A DNA stretch of 64,000 bases from Ypsolopha sequella (taxonomy: Eukaryota; Arthropoda; Insecta; Lepidoptera; Ypsolophidae), in assembly GCA_934047225.1 (NCBI GenBank), contig CAKOHE010000029.1, forward strand, positions 124,001 through 188,000, given 5' to 3'. Of this stretch, positions 12,401 to 27,400 are shown one piece after another. The notes below the pieces were generated by a model. It saw nothing but the letters and a program-made list of their open reading frames with translations. It was not told where the DNA came from and did not search any database. A program made the position numbers and the translations under genes. The first letter of the stretch is position 1. Every line of letters starts with the position of its first letter.

Positions 12401-15400
12401 GTGCCAGAACCGAATCTGCCTCTTTTCACTAGTAAGTCCCAAAAACAAGTTGTTAGGTTAGGTTATCTGTGAACCACAACACACGAGCCGAGCGAGCGAA
12501 GCGAGCGTGCCGCGACAGCGGCCGGCGAGTGCCAGAACCGAATCTGCCTCGGTTCACTAGTAGCGCCAGAACCGAATCTGCCTCTGTTCACTAGTAAGTC
12601 CTTAATTCGACACTATTTTGATAGGAAATGATAGAAAATGATTGATCGGAGGTGACTTAACCTCAAAACTTTGATCATCAATATCTCAGCAATTATGGGT
12701 TTCCGTGGGGGGGGAGTGGTACAGGGGGTATACCCCCTCCCCCCCTCCCCCTCCTCCTCCCCCCCAAACCTATAATTCGTGCGGCAGTCCACTATAGAAA
12801 CCCCAAAGCGGTTTTATAAGTACCTACATTGTTTGGCCGATGTTATAATATTACATTATAACATCGCAATTCTGCGTTGATATTAGCCAATGGCCAAATT
12901 TATTAGAGAAGCAATCACAAGCGATAACGGTCCGTCTTAATTTCTTAAGCCGAGCCTTCTTTAAACGTTCTCGCTTCTGATTGGTCTCAGGCATGTCATA
13001 CTAATTCCATGGTCTCAGGTATCAACACCGTATCATGACAATATCCATATTATCCATGACGAGTGTGTCCAATTTTTCGTGAATTCTTGGTTGAAAAATT
13101 ATAAGTAGTGTCACGTGAAGAAGATATTTCTGATGGTTGTAGATAAACTGTTGTGTGCATCTGGACAAAATTAGACATTGGGACACTCGCGCAGTCTATT
13201 ACAAGCACTCGTGTCCCAATGTCTCACATTATGTTATAGTTGCAGAAAATACTATTGTTTCATTTCAGAACCACCAACGAAGAGAAAATACAGGAACTGA
13301 CCGGTACTATAGAAACCAAACACAACGAAAACACGTCAAAAGGGGAAACAATCTCGAAATTGATGAACGAGATCAAAATGTGTATGGAAGTGCGCAACAG
13401 ACTGGAGACCAATATAGACAAGATGAAGAGAGAGCTTGACGTAGAGAGAGAGAAAGGACAGGAAAAAGAGACGAAATTCCTGAGACAGGTTGAACACCAT
13501 GAAGTTGTTGTCAAGGTAAATTAATTTAAAGAAATCCAATATAGGTTGTTAATTTGATAACGTTTTTCCTAAAAAAAGTTCTATGCACGCCACTGCGAGG
13601 CATATACAAAGTGTAACAGAAAGGTGTAACCATATTTGAAGAGCTTATTCAGTCAATGGTATAGAACAACTTTTACAATGGAACAAAATCTGTATCCCGA
13701 AAAAAAATGTTTATTGTTTCATAGAAAAATGCAATGCAGCTCGGCCGAAATGTATGGAAGGGCAGATTTATTTTTCGAGATTTCAGGGTTGGCTCCATAG
13801 TAAAAGTTGGTCTATACCATTCACTGAATAAGCTCTTCAAATATGGTTATACCTTTCTGTTACACGTTGTATAATGCTTTTCTCAAACAATGTAAAGCAG
13901 AAAAAAAGCGTTTGCAAAATAACATGTAATTTTTTGTTAAAACTACGGGGGTCGCCTCGATTCTCATATAAAACTACGAGTCGCCGAGATAAATTGTCAC
14001 AGCTGATGGCAGATTCCCAAAGAGAAAAGGCAGGTGGTGTGTACTCATCTATTTTCGAACAGAGTTTTCCCTTACAAATTTGTGTAGGCCGCACAGACTT
14101 TCAACCGCTATCACGACCAGATTACAAACCAAAAATGGACACAATATTTTGATATTATATTTAGCATAATTTAGTAAAATAATGTAATTATTGCACATTG
14201 ATTACTAATTAAGAAAATGTATTTAAGCGTGCGGCTTTCAATAGAGCTTAGCACTCAGTCCGGTTATAAACTTCTTGTGTTGTACCCTTGAAACGCTTCA
14301 AACGCGAAAAAAAATAGCTGTTCTAAAAAGTTCTTTAATCTTTATTGCACATGAAAAAGAAACTTGAATATCAACACTATTTAAAACGAAAATAGTTGTA
14401 TAAACAAGGGCAAACTTATTTCTATAGAAATCTCTTCCAGCCAATCTTCGATATGGTGAAAAAGTAGTGTTCAATTGTTTTATATTTATTTTTAAACAAA
14501 TTTCAAGTTAATACGCTGTTTTAAGAAAAAGGTTATCATCTTACCATCCTGTAATAAAAGACACCCTAGGCTTTGCTATATTTTAAATATATTTTTTCTT
14601 TTTTTGATATGTTCTAGGATAAAGAGAAAGAACTTTCAAAGCACATGTCTATTATCATGGAGCTGAGAGCCGAAAAGGTGAGTATATAAAATATAATCTA
14701 GAGTTAGTGAATTAAAAATCACCTTTGCTATCAAATACGGCATGGGGAAATAACAAGAGTTTATATAAGTTTGTGTTAAGAACCCGCTCCGAATCGTACT
14801 TCATACATATCTAAAAACCATAATAGCTCGCGAAAGTGGAACAATTCAATCAAATAAATTTTAGATTTTCATTAAGACGGTCAATATCAAGTGGTGTATG
14901 TCCCTGACTTTTTCAGAAACATCGCGTTAAAGACCAGAAAAATATTTATATTTATAGGTTTTCGCCCTAAAATCGAGTACTTTTACAAGGCTTCTTTAAA
15001 TGACTTATGAACATTGAACAAGCAAAATAAGCACATACACCACTTGGAAGTATCATCAATATTCTAATTAATTAAAACAGAATAAGAAATAACAAGTAAT
15101 CGAGGCACAATTAAGGTATTCGGAAATAATTATTATTTCCAACGCAAAGGGTGAGACTAGCTCAGCACAGTTCGAACGGCGTGGGGCAAAGCGTGAGGTG
15201 TTTGTTTAGATCAGCCAGCCAAATATGCGCTTTATTGTCGCGATACGTCTCGTTTCGCATCGGAGTTGTCGTTGTCCTGCACCGAGTTAAAACCTTTGAT
15301 TAATTTAGTGTTCAAACATGCTCTCGCGTTTGGACAATTTAGCATATTAAATCAAAATATTTTTTACCAATAAAAATTGTGTAATTAGTTACGGAGGTGA

Positions 15401-18400
15401 ACTACATTATTACGTGTCAGATTTGATACAACCATCGAGAAAAAAATCTGAAAGATCACAAAAATCATGGAAAACGTAATTGGCGTTGGAATAAGTATGA
15501 CCTGTCTACTGATACAAAATATAGTATTTTTTTTCTAAAGTAAGGAATTCAAAGTAACTTTTCAATATTTTTAGTTTTTTTTTCTTTCTTTATTTTGAAA
15601 CTTTAACTTTAAACTTTTACGTTTCGTACACATTATAATTTACATAACCGAGTACCCAACAATGTCAGATGGGCGGGTGCATTGTCGGAGCCTTATCAGA
15701 TGGAGTGTGGGGTGAGGCAGGGGGGGTTGACTTCCCCTGCACTTTTTAACCGTTATATAAACGGACTGATCGTTGCGCTCAGCAGTCAGCATGTCGGTTG
15801 TCATATAGATGGAGTTTGTGTCAATAATCTGAGTTATGCAGATGACATGGTGTTGTTGAGCGCATCGGTCTGTGGTGTCAGATCACTGTTGATATGTGAG
15901 GAGTCCGCCTTAAGCCACGGGCTTAAGTATAATGTGGAGAAAAGTCAGTACCTTGTCTTTGAGGCCGGTACAGGGAGCCCTCACAGCGTGCCGCCTGTTC
16001 GACTATACGGTGTTCCTTTAGTCAGGGTTGAACAGTTCAAATACCTGGGTCATCTTATCACAACCAACCTCAGGGATAATGCTGATATTGAGCGGGAACG
16101 GAGGGCCTTGTCGATTAGAGCAAATATGTTGGCTCGCAGGTTTTCTCGTTGTTCTACTGAGGTAAAACTAACCCTATTTAGGGCTTTCTGTACATCGCTT
16201 TACACGTGCAGCCTGTGGGCTAGCTACACTCAGAGGTCGTACGGAGCTGTCCGAGTCCAGTATAATAACGCGCTCAGGGCGGTGTTGAGGCTGCCCCGAT
16301 ACTGTAGCGCATCGGGCATGTTCGCCTGGGCTCGCATTGACTGCTTCCATGTGACCATGTGCAGACGATGCGCGTCTCTGCTACACAGAGTGCGGGCCAG
16401 CGCCAACACAATCCTGGCAATGATCGCGGACAGGCTTGATTGTCCCTACATACGCCACTGTTGCAACAGGCATGCGACAGGCATGTGTGTGTAGCCGTGG
16501 TGAGCTGTTATTATATATATTGTGTGTTTTATTATTATTAGTACAATTGAATGTTATATTTAATTTAATCTGTTTATGTTTTATTCCGATATGAGTCTTG
16601 GTAACTTGAAATAAATGAATTAAAAAAAAAATGTAAACTATAAAGAACAACTTCATTTTATTATTCTCGCGTGAAATACACATTGTATTAACAGCATGTA
16701 AATATTGTTCAAACTCAAGCTGTTTTTGACTAAAATTAAGTAAATTTGGTTATGTCTTTGAAACCACTAATGGTAATTTTATAGTTCTTAAAAGGAAAAT
16801 ATTGCTTAGAAAAAATATTTATGGAATATTTGTATAGTTGTTGCACTAAAACACAAGGAAAATATTGCTCAGAAAAAATATTTTTGGAATATTTATCTGT
16901 CCATCGCGTCCATGTGAAAACTATTATTTTCTCCTATTTTGCGCTATCCGGAGACCCAGCAACCTCGTAATGCAGTGCACGCTGATATGAGCGTTATTCC
17001 AATATAGTTTCTGGCGATGTTTGGTCGACTCAAGCAACTTAAAGGCACGGTGTTCGCCAGAAATCCTAATTTACGCAATTCACTGATAATGCCCTTATTT
17101 ATTAATATTTACCAAAATTTTGAATTTGTGTTACTTTTTTCGTACCATGAATTGAACCTAAAACATTTACCAAAATCAAATACACACAAAAGCTACAAGC
17201 GTATAAAAGTCCTGGACGGCGAAAATTTACTACGGCAGATTTTGAGTGATTTTCTACGGAAATGATTGACTTTTCTGCTTTCGCAATTTTTGCACAAGCA
17301 CCAGAATCGCCGTTCTGGAGTGCAAATTCCATTGTTTACTTTTATTTTCGTGTGTCATTTTTTAAATGATTTGGTTTAAGTCATGGGTTAATTAAATAGG
17401 TACGCTCCCATACATTTACATAGTTCGTAATATAGTCGCTCTGTCGCGGCGGCACTGACGCGGCCGCACCGTTAATGTCGCCAGAGACGCTGAGGTTTTT
17501 TATTAATATAAAATGTATTAAGCTATTTTTTCAAAAAGATTTTCAAGGAGACTTTACAAATACATAATATCCACATTTTGAATGCAATTTCACAATGAAA
17601 TTAGTTAGGATTTCAGTTTTACAGGAGAAAATAAAACAATTTAGAGGTATCTTTGGAATTAAATTCTATCGAGAAAATTTACTAATACATAATATCCACA
17701 TTTTGAATGCAATTTCACAATGAAATTAGTTAGGATTTCAGAATAACAGGAAAAAACAAAACAATTTAGAGGTCTTTTCGGAATTAAATTCTATCGAGAA
17801 AATTTCATCCAATCGCGTTTTCCTTCTGTGAGAATCTTAATCAAATATACATTTACTCAAAAATGAAATACGTAGATGACGTTATAGTGGAGTAAGTGGT
17901 TTCGAAAAAAAAACTTTTTTTTGGTATCGAACACATTGATGTGTTTTCTTGTTCGCTGAGCGAGTTCACAGGGGCCATATTTAGTATATGTACTAAGTAG
18001 TAATTAAGTAATAGTGTCAGTACTTAAGATTTGTATATGTTAGTTTAATGATATATTTATATTGTTTTGTGAAAATTTAGAATTACTAGACTAACGAATT
18101 AGGCAATTCTGTAATGTTAGATTTTCGTTGTTGATAATAAACAAATAAATAAAAAAAAATGGTCTAATAATTATTATTTCTAAACTTTTAGGAGAAACTC
18201 CATGATAAAATTGCGGGTATGCAAGGCACAGTAGACAACATACAAAGGGAACTCACCGGCCGCATGCTTCAACCACCGCAGGAGCAGCCCGAACAAGATG
18301 ACAACGCTGTTTCAGTTATCCTACCGGTTAGGAACCAAAAGGTATACATAAAAATACTATAATTATTAAGATTAAGACTTTGGACACTCTAAATAATATA

Positions 18401-21400
18401 AGAGTGCATTACAGGACCAGTGGCGGTACCACTGTAAATATCAAAAAAGTTTGCCAGACTTGTTATTTTCGGGAGAAGGTGAGATCTTCCGATGGGCGAG
18501 GTGTAATTAGGGTAACCAGATCCGAAAATAAGTTTTCCTGAAAAAATCCCTGACTCTACAATAAATTTTCTGACATTTTGACAAAAAAGTATCGTATTTT
18601 AAAAAGTATCGTAGTCAACTTTTTTTTTCGTAAAATTTTGCATTTTTTTGTTTTAATCTAAGTCCAATTATTGTTAAAATGAGAGGATAAAATCCGTCAG
18701 CTGTGAAAGACTGGAAGAACTGAACAAAATTTGCTGTTTTGTGTTTGCAATTCAAGCACAAAATGCTAACGTCGAACGAGTGTTTTCATTAATGGATGCG
18801 CAGTGGACAAAGGAGAGACTGTCCATAGCTTCTACCATAGGCTCTACTGTAGACACAGGTTCAATCTGAAGAACACATCATGTGAAGAGTTTCACAAAAT
18901 TGTTATGAAAGACCAGCAGTTTCTGAAAGCACCTAGCAATAAAAAGTACGAGGATCAGATGAATAATTAATTAATCACATTGGTTGTTAATTATTAGATT
19001 TCATTCCTTGATTATAATTTAATTTCTTATGTTTTTCTCTTTTCTTAAAATTCCTGACAGTTTCCAATTTTCCCTGTTTCCCTGACAGACATCTAAAATT
19101 CATTGAAAATTAAATTCATAAAAATTTCACTTGCATTGAAAATTAAATTAAGTTGGCCAAGTAGAGGTGTCTAAACGTTAAAAACTAATTTAGTTTATTG
19201 AAGTTATTTATAGATATCATAAATAAATATTTCTACATATATTTCGGCGCATTTAAGGGCGAATCAATTTCGAAAATATTTCTCTATTATTATTATTCTA
19301 TTCTATCTATAAATAATTTAAATAAATTGAAAGCTCAAGTTTCAATATATATATATTTGTTTCTTATTAATTTTTTAGAACACGAGACCATCGGAAATTT
19401 TCCGAAGCGCCGCCGTCTCTACCAAACGTCAACCAGAAGATCCAGAAAGTTTACTGTATACAATATTTAGTGACAGCAGTATGGACAGTGACGCTGTTGA
19501 AGTAAGTATACTTGGTCCTTCAAACTGGATATAAGCAAACTGAAGTCATTTTATAAATTCAAAACTCATACATAAATTGCAAGGCCGGTGACAGTGCTAC
19601 GCGGTTCAACCGCTCCGTGCAGCTTTTAGTGCATGACAGTCGCTCCGTGTCAATCAACATTTCCACTAGCTGTATATGCAAATCTCTAATAATATAAATA
19701 TACTGGGTGTTAAGATGAAACTGCGAAAGCCGGAAACTGGTGGTAGTACTCGTTGATTCGAAAAGCTTTTACTATGGAACCAACCTTCGAATCGCGAATA
19801 AACAATCAGCTGTTCCAAAGAAAAGTTACATAACTACCCGACCAAAATGTATAATAATAATAATAATATTCATTTATTTCAGATAAATTAATCCATATTT
19901 ATAAATAAATTGCTAAAATACTAAAATTTAAAAAGAATACAAAAAAAAAGAAATACACAGAAACAATAATAACCACAAAGTGTTGATGCTGACGCTATCT
20001 GCTCCATACTTGGTACGACGGAGTGTGTAGCGCCTGCCAATGTTTCATAAAGGGCCCGTCCGACCTGCTGGTGACACTGAGGAGACTGTTACCGCTGTCC
20101 CGCACCCTGCCCGCCATCGCAGTTGCTCGCCTGCGCATGGTGGTATAAAAGCAGTCAACGTGCACTGCGGCGAACATCCCCGACGCGCTGCAGAAGCGGG
20201 GCAGCCGCAACAGTGCCCTCATCGCATTATTGTATTGAACGCGAAGAGCGTTGTACGACTTCTGCGTGTATGATAACCACAGTGTGCCCGTATAAAAAGA
20301 TGTGCAAAAGGCTCGGAATAAGGTAATTTTTACTTCCTTCGAGCTACGGGCAAACCTGCGGGCTATCATATTTGCTCGCACCGACAACGCCCTCCTTTCT
20401 CGTTCAATATCATCGTCATCCTTCAGGTCGGGTGTCACAATATGACCCAGGTACTTGAAAGTATGTACCCGCTCTAAGGGCACGTTATACAACCTGACTG
20501 GCATAAGATAAGTTGTATAAGACAACTGTTTCTTTTTTCTCGATTTCTCAATTATTTCACAAAAGTTAAAATTTTAGCTCATCAAAGATGCTGTTTATGA
20601 AAACTATGCTATTTAAATTGGGTCATTGTTATACTATCTACGAATTTACTTGAGCAGATTTTCAATAACTATTCTAGTACATAAGTAAATAATGTTTTTT
20701 TTTTCTAAAGTGGCAGCACTTTCTTAACATATAGACCGTTAAGCTAAAAGCATAGACTAAGTATTATGCTAAAAGTAACGCGAAACATGCGAGACTTTGA
20801 GTTAAGGGGAAAGATGAGGCATATACCTATATGACATAATTTGGATGACTTCCTTGTGGGAAACCCAGTCATTAAAAAAATACGCCTATGTTCTCCTAAG
20901 TTTATGAAGTATGTTTGAAGAAAACACGTCAAAAAAAATCTTTTGTAAACCTCTATTTATAGGCTGAAACTAACCCAATCAACTTTATTGAGTCTATGCA
21001 TTGCTTCTCTGTGTACGTACCGTGTACACATCTGTCAAATTTTAGATTCCTTGTTGTAATGCTTATAGTTCCAACTATAGGGCTTCTAATCATAAAATTA
21101 GTTAAATTTAGCTTAGTCGAAGTACTAAATAACTTTACAATTGTTTCTTACAAAACACTTTATTCCACCAAAAAACACAGAAAAAGAAACTTCAAGTAAA
21201 TACAACTTTTTCAAAGACAAAAAAAGCTTCTCTCACTACAATTTTCAAATTAAATTAAATTAATGAGGTTTTAATAATATCATTGATATCTAGCGTAACA
21301 AAAATAAATATAACTTTGGAAAAAAACAAATATAACCATTTTTTCCGGTGAAAAAAGAATACAGCATAGCGTTTGACTTCGAGAAGTTTTATAAAATTTG

Positions 21401-24400
21401 TTTGAATGATATCTAGTAGTTTGAACAAATCGTGTTTTTATTTTAACCAGAAGCGGAGTTATTTAATAAAAACACGGTTTTTTGAGAGCGCGTGATATTT
21501 CGGTTGTCGTAACAACAACGACTCAGCGCGCTATTTTAACAATAATAAAACGTCATAGAGTTCAGTTCTACTTGATGCAAAATGAAGTGCTCAATCTCAG
21601 GTCACCATATACTTAATAAAAAAATTGCTGTGTTCCCGTATATTGAGGTCGTTTTGAAAGTCCTTTAGATCTTATTAAGCAAGGTTTAACTTTGCTAAAA
21701 CAATATACAGGCGAGCAGAGCAAAGCGTCATCAATTTCCAAATTTTTGATTCCAGTCCACGGAAGTAAATCGTCACTTTGAAACTGTTTCACGCGGCTAT
21801 CAGGACTTGCCACCGTTGCCGCTGTCTAAACTGAAACGTCGTCTACCGCCACAAACTGAAGAAACTGTACCTGAATCTGAAGATGTAAGTTGAAGTTTTA
21901 AATCGAACAAAACGTGGCAAATTAAAAAAATCACTATGTATGGGTTCGAATCTGTAATAGTACAGGAATCGAATGAATTTAACCAAGAAGTTTACAAGCA
22001 GATTAGAGTGCTAACCTCCGTTGTCACTGTTTCTCCTGTATATTAACGATTTGCCAAAAATCCTAAATGCTATTAGTGTTCTATTTGCTGATGATGTGTC
22101 CATAAATGTCCATAATACTAGAAACAGCAAAAATTGTCCATAAAAACTTACACCTATTTACAAAAAATAAAGACGTACACGTACATAGTAAAAACAAAAC
22201 ATCAAATAAAAAATGAGTTCAAAAACTAAAACCCGGCTACTGTAATATCACGCTCTAAAAAGTATGAAACAAGAAAATATTCTCATCTGAAATTGTTATG
22301 TACAAACGAATCAATATTTATCGTCGATTAAATAAACAACTTACACCTAAAGCTGACGAATGTATTGTTTTTTAGGGTAGGTGGCATAAGACCACGGCTA
22401 TCCTCTGAACATCACTATGAATATTTATTAAATACATTGAAATGTGTTACGCGTAAGTTGTTTATTTAATAGACGATAAATATTGATTCGTTTGTACATA
22501 ACAATTTCAGATGAGAATTATTTCTTGTTTCATACTTTTTAGAGCGTGATATTACAGTAGTCGGGTTTTAGTTTTTGAACTCATTTTTTATTTTAATTAT
22601 TTTGGGGATATAATTTCATGATAAAGTATATGCAGAGCCGCTTTACATATAAATACGTATTTATTATATATATATTTTGGGAAGGATTGGAGTGAAGCTT
22701 GATTTTATAGAAATTATTCCCAATTATCGGGTGCAGGCAAGCAAAGCCGCAAGCAACAGCTAACAATGTATATTTTTTGAAATGTGCAAATTAACCTCTA
22801 GTATGTGGACAGGGATCGCAAGACGCCTGCTCCGTGTGGGAAGGTTTGCTTTTGCCGCACCGTATATGTGTACAGGTTCGGCGCGGTTAGAGCGCGCGCG
22901 AAAGTTTAGACTAATTGTTGAAAATAACAATATATTTGATAGGAGACTATATACTTAGCGATTGAATTTGTTTGCCAGATAACTAATGAATAATGTAGAG
23001 CAGACTAGAGCATACTTTAGTACCGCAGGTATATTGTACAGACGGTTGAATAAACCACTTCACTGAATTTGTACCTAGTGTAGGAAATGTACATATTTTG
23101 ATCATAATTTGGCAATTTTATGGAGTTTGATTATAATCCCCTGTGAATTAGCATATAAACTAACTGTTTTTATCAAGAAAGTATACTTACAGAAGGAAAA
23201 ACATTGAATAAATACACTTTCAATATTGCATGATCACTCACAAATCCGACATTTTGCGGCCACTGGTCATTTCAAACTAGAATATGACGCGAATAACGGT
23301 CGATTGATCGAATGTTTATGGTTCGTTCAGTCTCTTTGTATATCATTCTTTACTCTTAAAAACCATTTTAAACTATATTTTAATACTATTAAAACCTAAA
23401 ATCGCATAAAATCGAGCAATATATTCTTTGCACAGCTCTGTGTTTACACATACTCGCACGAGTCTCAGATCTGTGTTTAAACATATTCGAGGGAATCACA
23501 GATCTGTGTTTACACATACTAGAGGTTAAGCCCTTTCATTTGATACCCAATACGGCATAATTAAGACATTTTTTTTAGTTCATGACTTTATGCCCTCTAG
23601 AAGGCGCTTTAATCAATTTAATATAACGTCTTGTACCCTATAACCAGCGAACGATCAAGACGCTTCCAGCGATACCTCATTTGTGAAATTATGATAAGTA
23701 GTTTAGAAGATATGAGGGAACAGATGAACATTCATACATACATACATTCCGGTCAAAATCATAACCCAAGAAGGAGAGCTTCGCCGTAGTCGGGTAAAAA
23801 TAAACTAAAATTACCATTTTCAAGACTACAGATGTTTCAAACAAAATAGCCCCAATGTCAATATGATAAAAGTAAATAATAAGGTCCCTAACGATATTAA
23901 AACTGAAATTAAAGGCAAAAGTAAAAGTTACTATACAATTGAGGAACTTTTAACCGAAAAGTTATACGAGGGGCATGCCAAAAGAAATTAGATACTCAAA
24001 AATTATAAAATTTATTCTTTATTATAAGTATCGATCTTTTCGAAGTATTCACCCTGAGCATGTATACACTTGTCCATACGTCTGAACTAATTGGAAAATA
24101 CCAATGACCACTCTTCTTTAGACACCTCAGAAATCTCGAAAATATAGGCAGCCAGTGCATCTTCTTTGCTTTCAAACTTCTTCCCCTTTATTTTTTCTTT
24201 GATTTTTGGAAACAGGTAAAATCACAAGGTGCTAGGTCATGGGAATATGGTGAGTGAGGGAGGATTGACGCATTTTTTGAGTCGAAAAAGTCAAGTGTTT
24301 TGGCAGACGTGTGTGACGCCGCATTGTCGTGGTGCCTGAGAAGGCGTCGGATTCCTGACTTCGGTCGCTTGTCACACCAAGCTGATATTACTGTTGGAGC

Positions 24401-27400
24401 ACAAACTGTCACATACCATTCGGAGTTCATCGTTCTTTGATTCTCTAGCACTACAGTAGCAATATGATCCGTTTTGCTGAAAAACGAGGCGACCATTTGT
24501 TTCTGTGTGCTTCGTGCACGGCGACATTTCGTTGGAGTTGGCTCATCTTCAAAGCACCATACAGTCGAATGTCACTTTGTTTCGGGATCATAGTTAACAT
24601 AGTTACATAAGCCATGTTTCATCACCAGTCAGTATATCATACACATTTTTTTTCTCGCCACCGTCGAATTTATCTATCATGAATAGGCACCAATCCAACC
24701 GACGGTCTTTCTGCTCATCGGTAAGTTTGTGCGGCACCCATCTCAAACAACATTTACGGAGAGAAAGGTGGTCGTGAATTATGGTTTGCATTGCTGCTGA
24801 TCCAATTCCCTGTTCTCGCTCCAGCTCTACATACATAATTCGTTGGTTTTCGCGAATAAGTTTTTCGACTGCACGAACGTTTTCTTCTGTGACCGCGGTT
24901 GGCAGTCGACCTGTCTTCGCGTCATCTTTGAGACATCCCCGTCCTCTTTTAAATTCAGCAAACCAATTAAATACTGTTGTTCGTGAGCAACCAGACTCAC
25001 CAAAAGTAGCAGCCAAAAGTTCAAAACATTCTTGAGGCTTAAAACTTTTTTATAGTCATAATAAATCATAGCGCGACAATCACTTCGACTGAGCTCCATT
25101 GCTGCAAGCGAATTCCCGCCAGATTCTCGGAAAAATGATGCTCATCCAAATAAAAAAAAAAAGAAATGATGTGCGTTCTATTTTCAGATATATCAACAAA
25201 CAACGAGCCTATAAGATGATGTATAACTTGCCAGTGTCAATCAAAGGAGTAAAGAGTATCTAACTTCTTTTGGCATGCCCCTCGTAATATTTCACTTACT
25301 CTTAGCAATTAAGCAATCTGGTCTAATATAATTGTTGGCTAATGATCTTTATTCTCATAAGAACATAGTTCACTTAAAATGAGATTTTGCTTAGATAACA
25401 TTTAGTTTATTCTATGATTTGTCGACAGTGTACATATGTTGGTAGGTAATATTTTACTTTAAAACACGTTTGTTGCAATGTAAGTTTTGAGCTTAGTTTT
25501 AAAAGTAGATATCAATTCACATTCTTTTATGTTATTTGGTAATTTGTTATAAAGTTGCACTCCACCATATAGTAAATTTCTTTTTCCATACTCAGTCCTT
25601 GGACAATGTGATTTTAGTATATTTTTTCTTCTGAGATTATGTTTAAATGTTCTTTTCTCCAGGTTAATTTCTGTATGAATTTGTTTTTTTAGAATTTTTG
25701 GTATAAGGATACAAGTATTATATGTGTATATTTGTAAGATTTATAATAATTATAATATGTAAAATTAACGTCATAATTGCCAGTGATAAACACAAAAATA
25801 CTTTAAATTATTGAATTCATTGTTATTTAATGTATATATATCAAAAATAAAGTAATTAATTTATGTAAATTTTATGTCATGTAAATTGTAATTATTTTGG
25901 GTATCTTTATTTTTTAAGCATGCACTGCAACAACATTGCTATGCCCTACAAGGGGTATCATGTAATTGAACTTTATAATACATGTTATTATTAATAACGC
26001 CAACTTGTACTACATGATTGCAATAAACGAATTATGAAAACCACACGCAGGATAAAATAAAAAAAGTGTCTACCGTACCACTAGTGGTAAACTAGCAAAT
26101 CGAAAGTTAATATTGCCGTTTGCGGCAAGCTAGTAATATTTATTTACTACTAGCTGACCCGGTGAACTTCGTATCACTTACCTCTTAATATAAACCATAT
26201 TAGTTTAAACCATATGTATGTATTTCAGAGCCGGCAGCTTTATAAAGGCATCATCAGATAGTCTAAGTATCGGCTCCATAGTGGGCGGAAAGAGTGGGCA
26301 AATCACGCACACATGTCCAGCTTAATGTTCATACTTATTTTACATGAGACATTATATTAGATTATAGATACTTATATTAACAAATGAGGTACCAGCCTAT
26401 TTTTTTTTGTCTGTATCGATTACGCCACATTACTAAACGTAATAGTAACCTGCCAACACTGACTGTCAGTATCACTGTCACCGAACTTTCCAAGAAAATA
26501 AAATTGATATTTCAAAACTATTTTTCAGAAGTTATAGTTACTTTTGACGAACAACAGAAGTACCTGTCCTAGTTGCACAAAAATTGTAAAGATGCAACGA
26601 ATGTTTGACAATAACCTGATAACTTCAAGTTTTGTATAAAGTGCGGTCACAATTTGAGCCGAATAATACGAATTAATAGGGCTAAGGAACAAAAAAATCG
26701 AGTGAAACAACAACTGTTATTAAAACCGAAGTTCGTCTCAACAATGCCATCATCATCATCTGTGTCATCATCTGAAGGAATAACATTTTCAGAACTTAAT
26801 TTAACTGCCGATGATAAGGATTTGGATGAGATTTAAGAAAAGGATTTGGATGAGATTTAAGAAAGTCATGAGCACAACATCGGCAATATTCTGGTTCTAC
26901 CAGATTTGTCCGAGTCACCGAGGCCTTCCGCCACGCCGTCAAGTCCTGGCGAGGCAAGTCAAGACATCTTTAGCAAGCCTGTTTCGCATTCGCTGTTAGA
27001 TTAATTGATATGTTGCCGATTCAGGTGTCAATCGCGGAAATTTTAGAAAATATGCTTCCTACCGTAAAGGTTGATTTATATAGTCTTTAATAAAAAATAT
27101 TTGAATTATATCAAATTGAATATTATTTCAGACATATATGTATTAGTAACAACAAATATACCTAAATGCACGACACCGTGGTGGCGCGGCCTTCCAATGT
27201 AAGTGGCCGGCAAAATTGACATTTTACCCGCATTGTTTGCATTGCCATCGGCATTAATAGCATCGCGAAGATGAATGTACTCTTCAGATCGAAGCTGCTA
27301 TTGGTTTAGACGGATGTACGTCAATCGTTCAGTCTCAATTTTGACATACATGTCAACTGCAAAGTGATGAAAAAGTCGTTGACACATCAAAATATGATTT

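Larger units (their letters stand above)
12031..13236. repeat. Dispersed repeat family C, copy 2, interrupted
   Basis: 12031-12072 plus 12805-13236 align with 6001-6480. The right part ends in a hairpin, agacattgggacac ... gtgtcccaatgtct (about 13172-13226). The element at 12073-12804 splits it and duplicates AAAGCGGT. Confidence 0.75.
23826..25312 (+). pseudogene. LINE ORF2 C-terminus split by mariner
   Basis: 23850-23966 reads VNNKVPNDIKTEIKGKSKSY, then YTIEELLTEKLY, the typical last ~40 residues of CR1/jockey-like ORF2. The mariner at 23967-25284 interrupts it at a TA. Removing the mariner lets the frame run on (KLYISLTLSN) to a TAA at about 25311. Confidence 0.75.

Noticed and set aside
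12253..12600. CRISPR-like array
   Set aside because: Units are ~165 bp and nearly identical throughout, with no spacers; the organism is an animal.
13874..14152. 92-codon + frame and 85-codon minus frame
   Set aside because: Both strands open, no motif, no splice or promoter support; likely chance or an unknown repeat.
20040..20326. Plus-strand frames over 20040-20326
   Set aside because: Shadows of the minus-strand LINE at 19845-20530.
26227..26326. Extra exon of the coiled-coil gene (AGSFIKASSDSLSIGSIVGG)
   Set aside because: It has an acceptor and 33 open codons to a stop, but needs phase 1 input while the upstream exon ends in phase 0. No donor, and skipping it gives a perfect frame.
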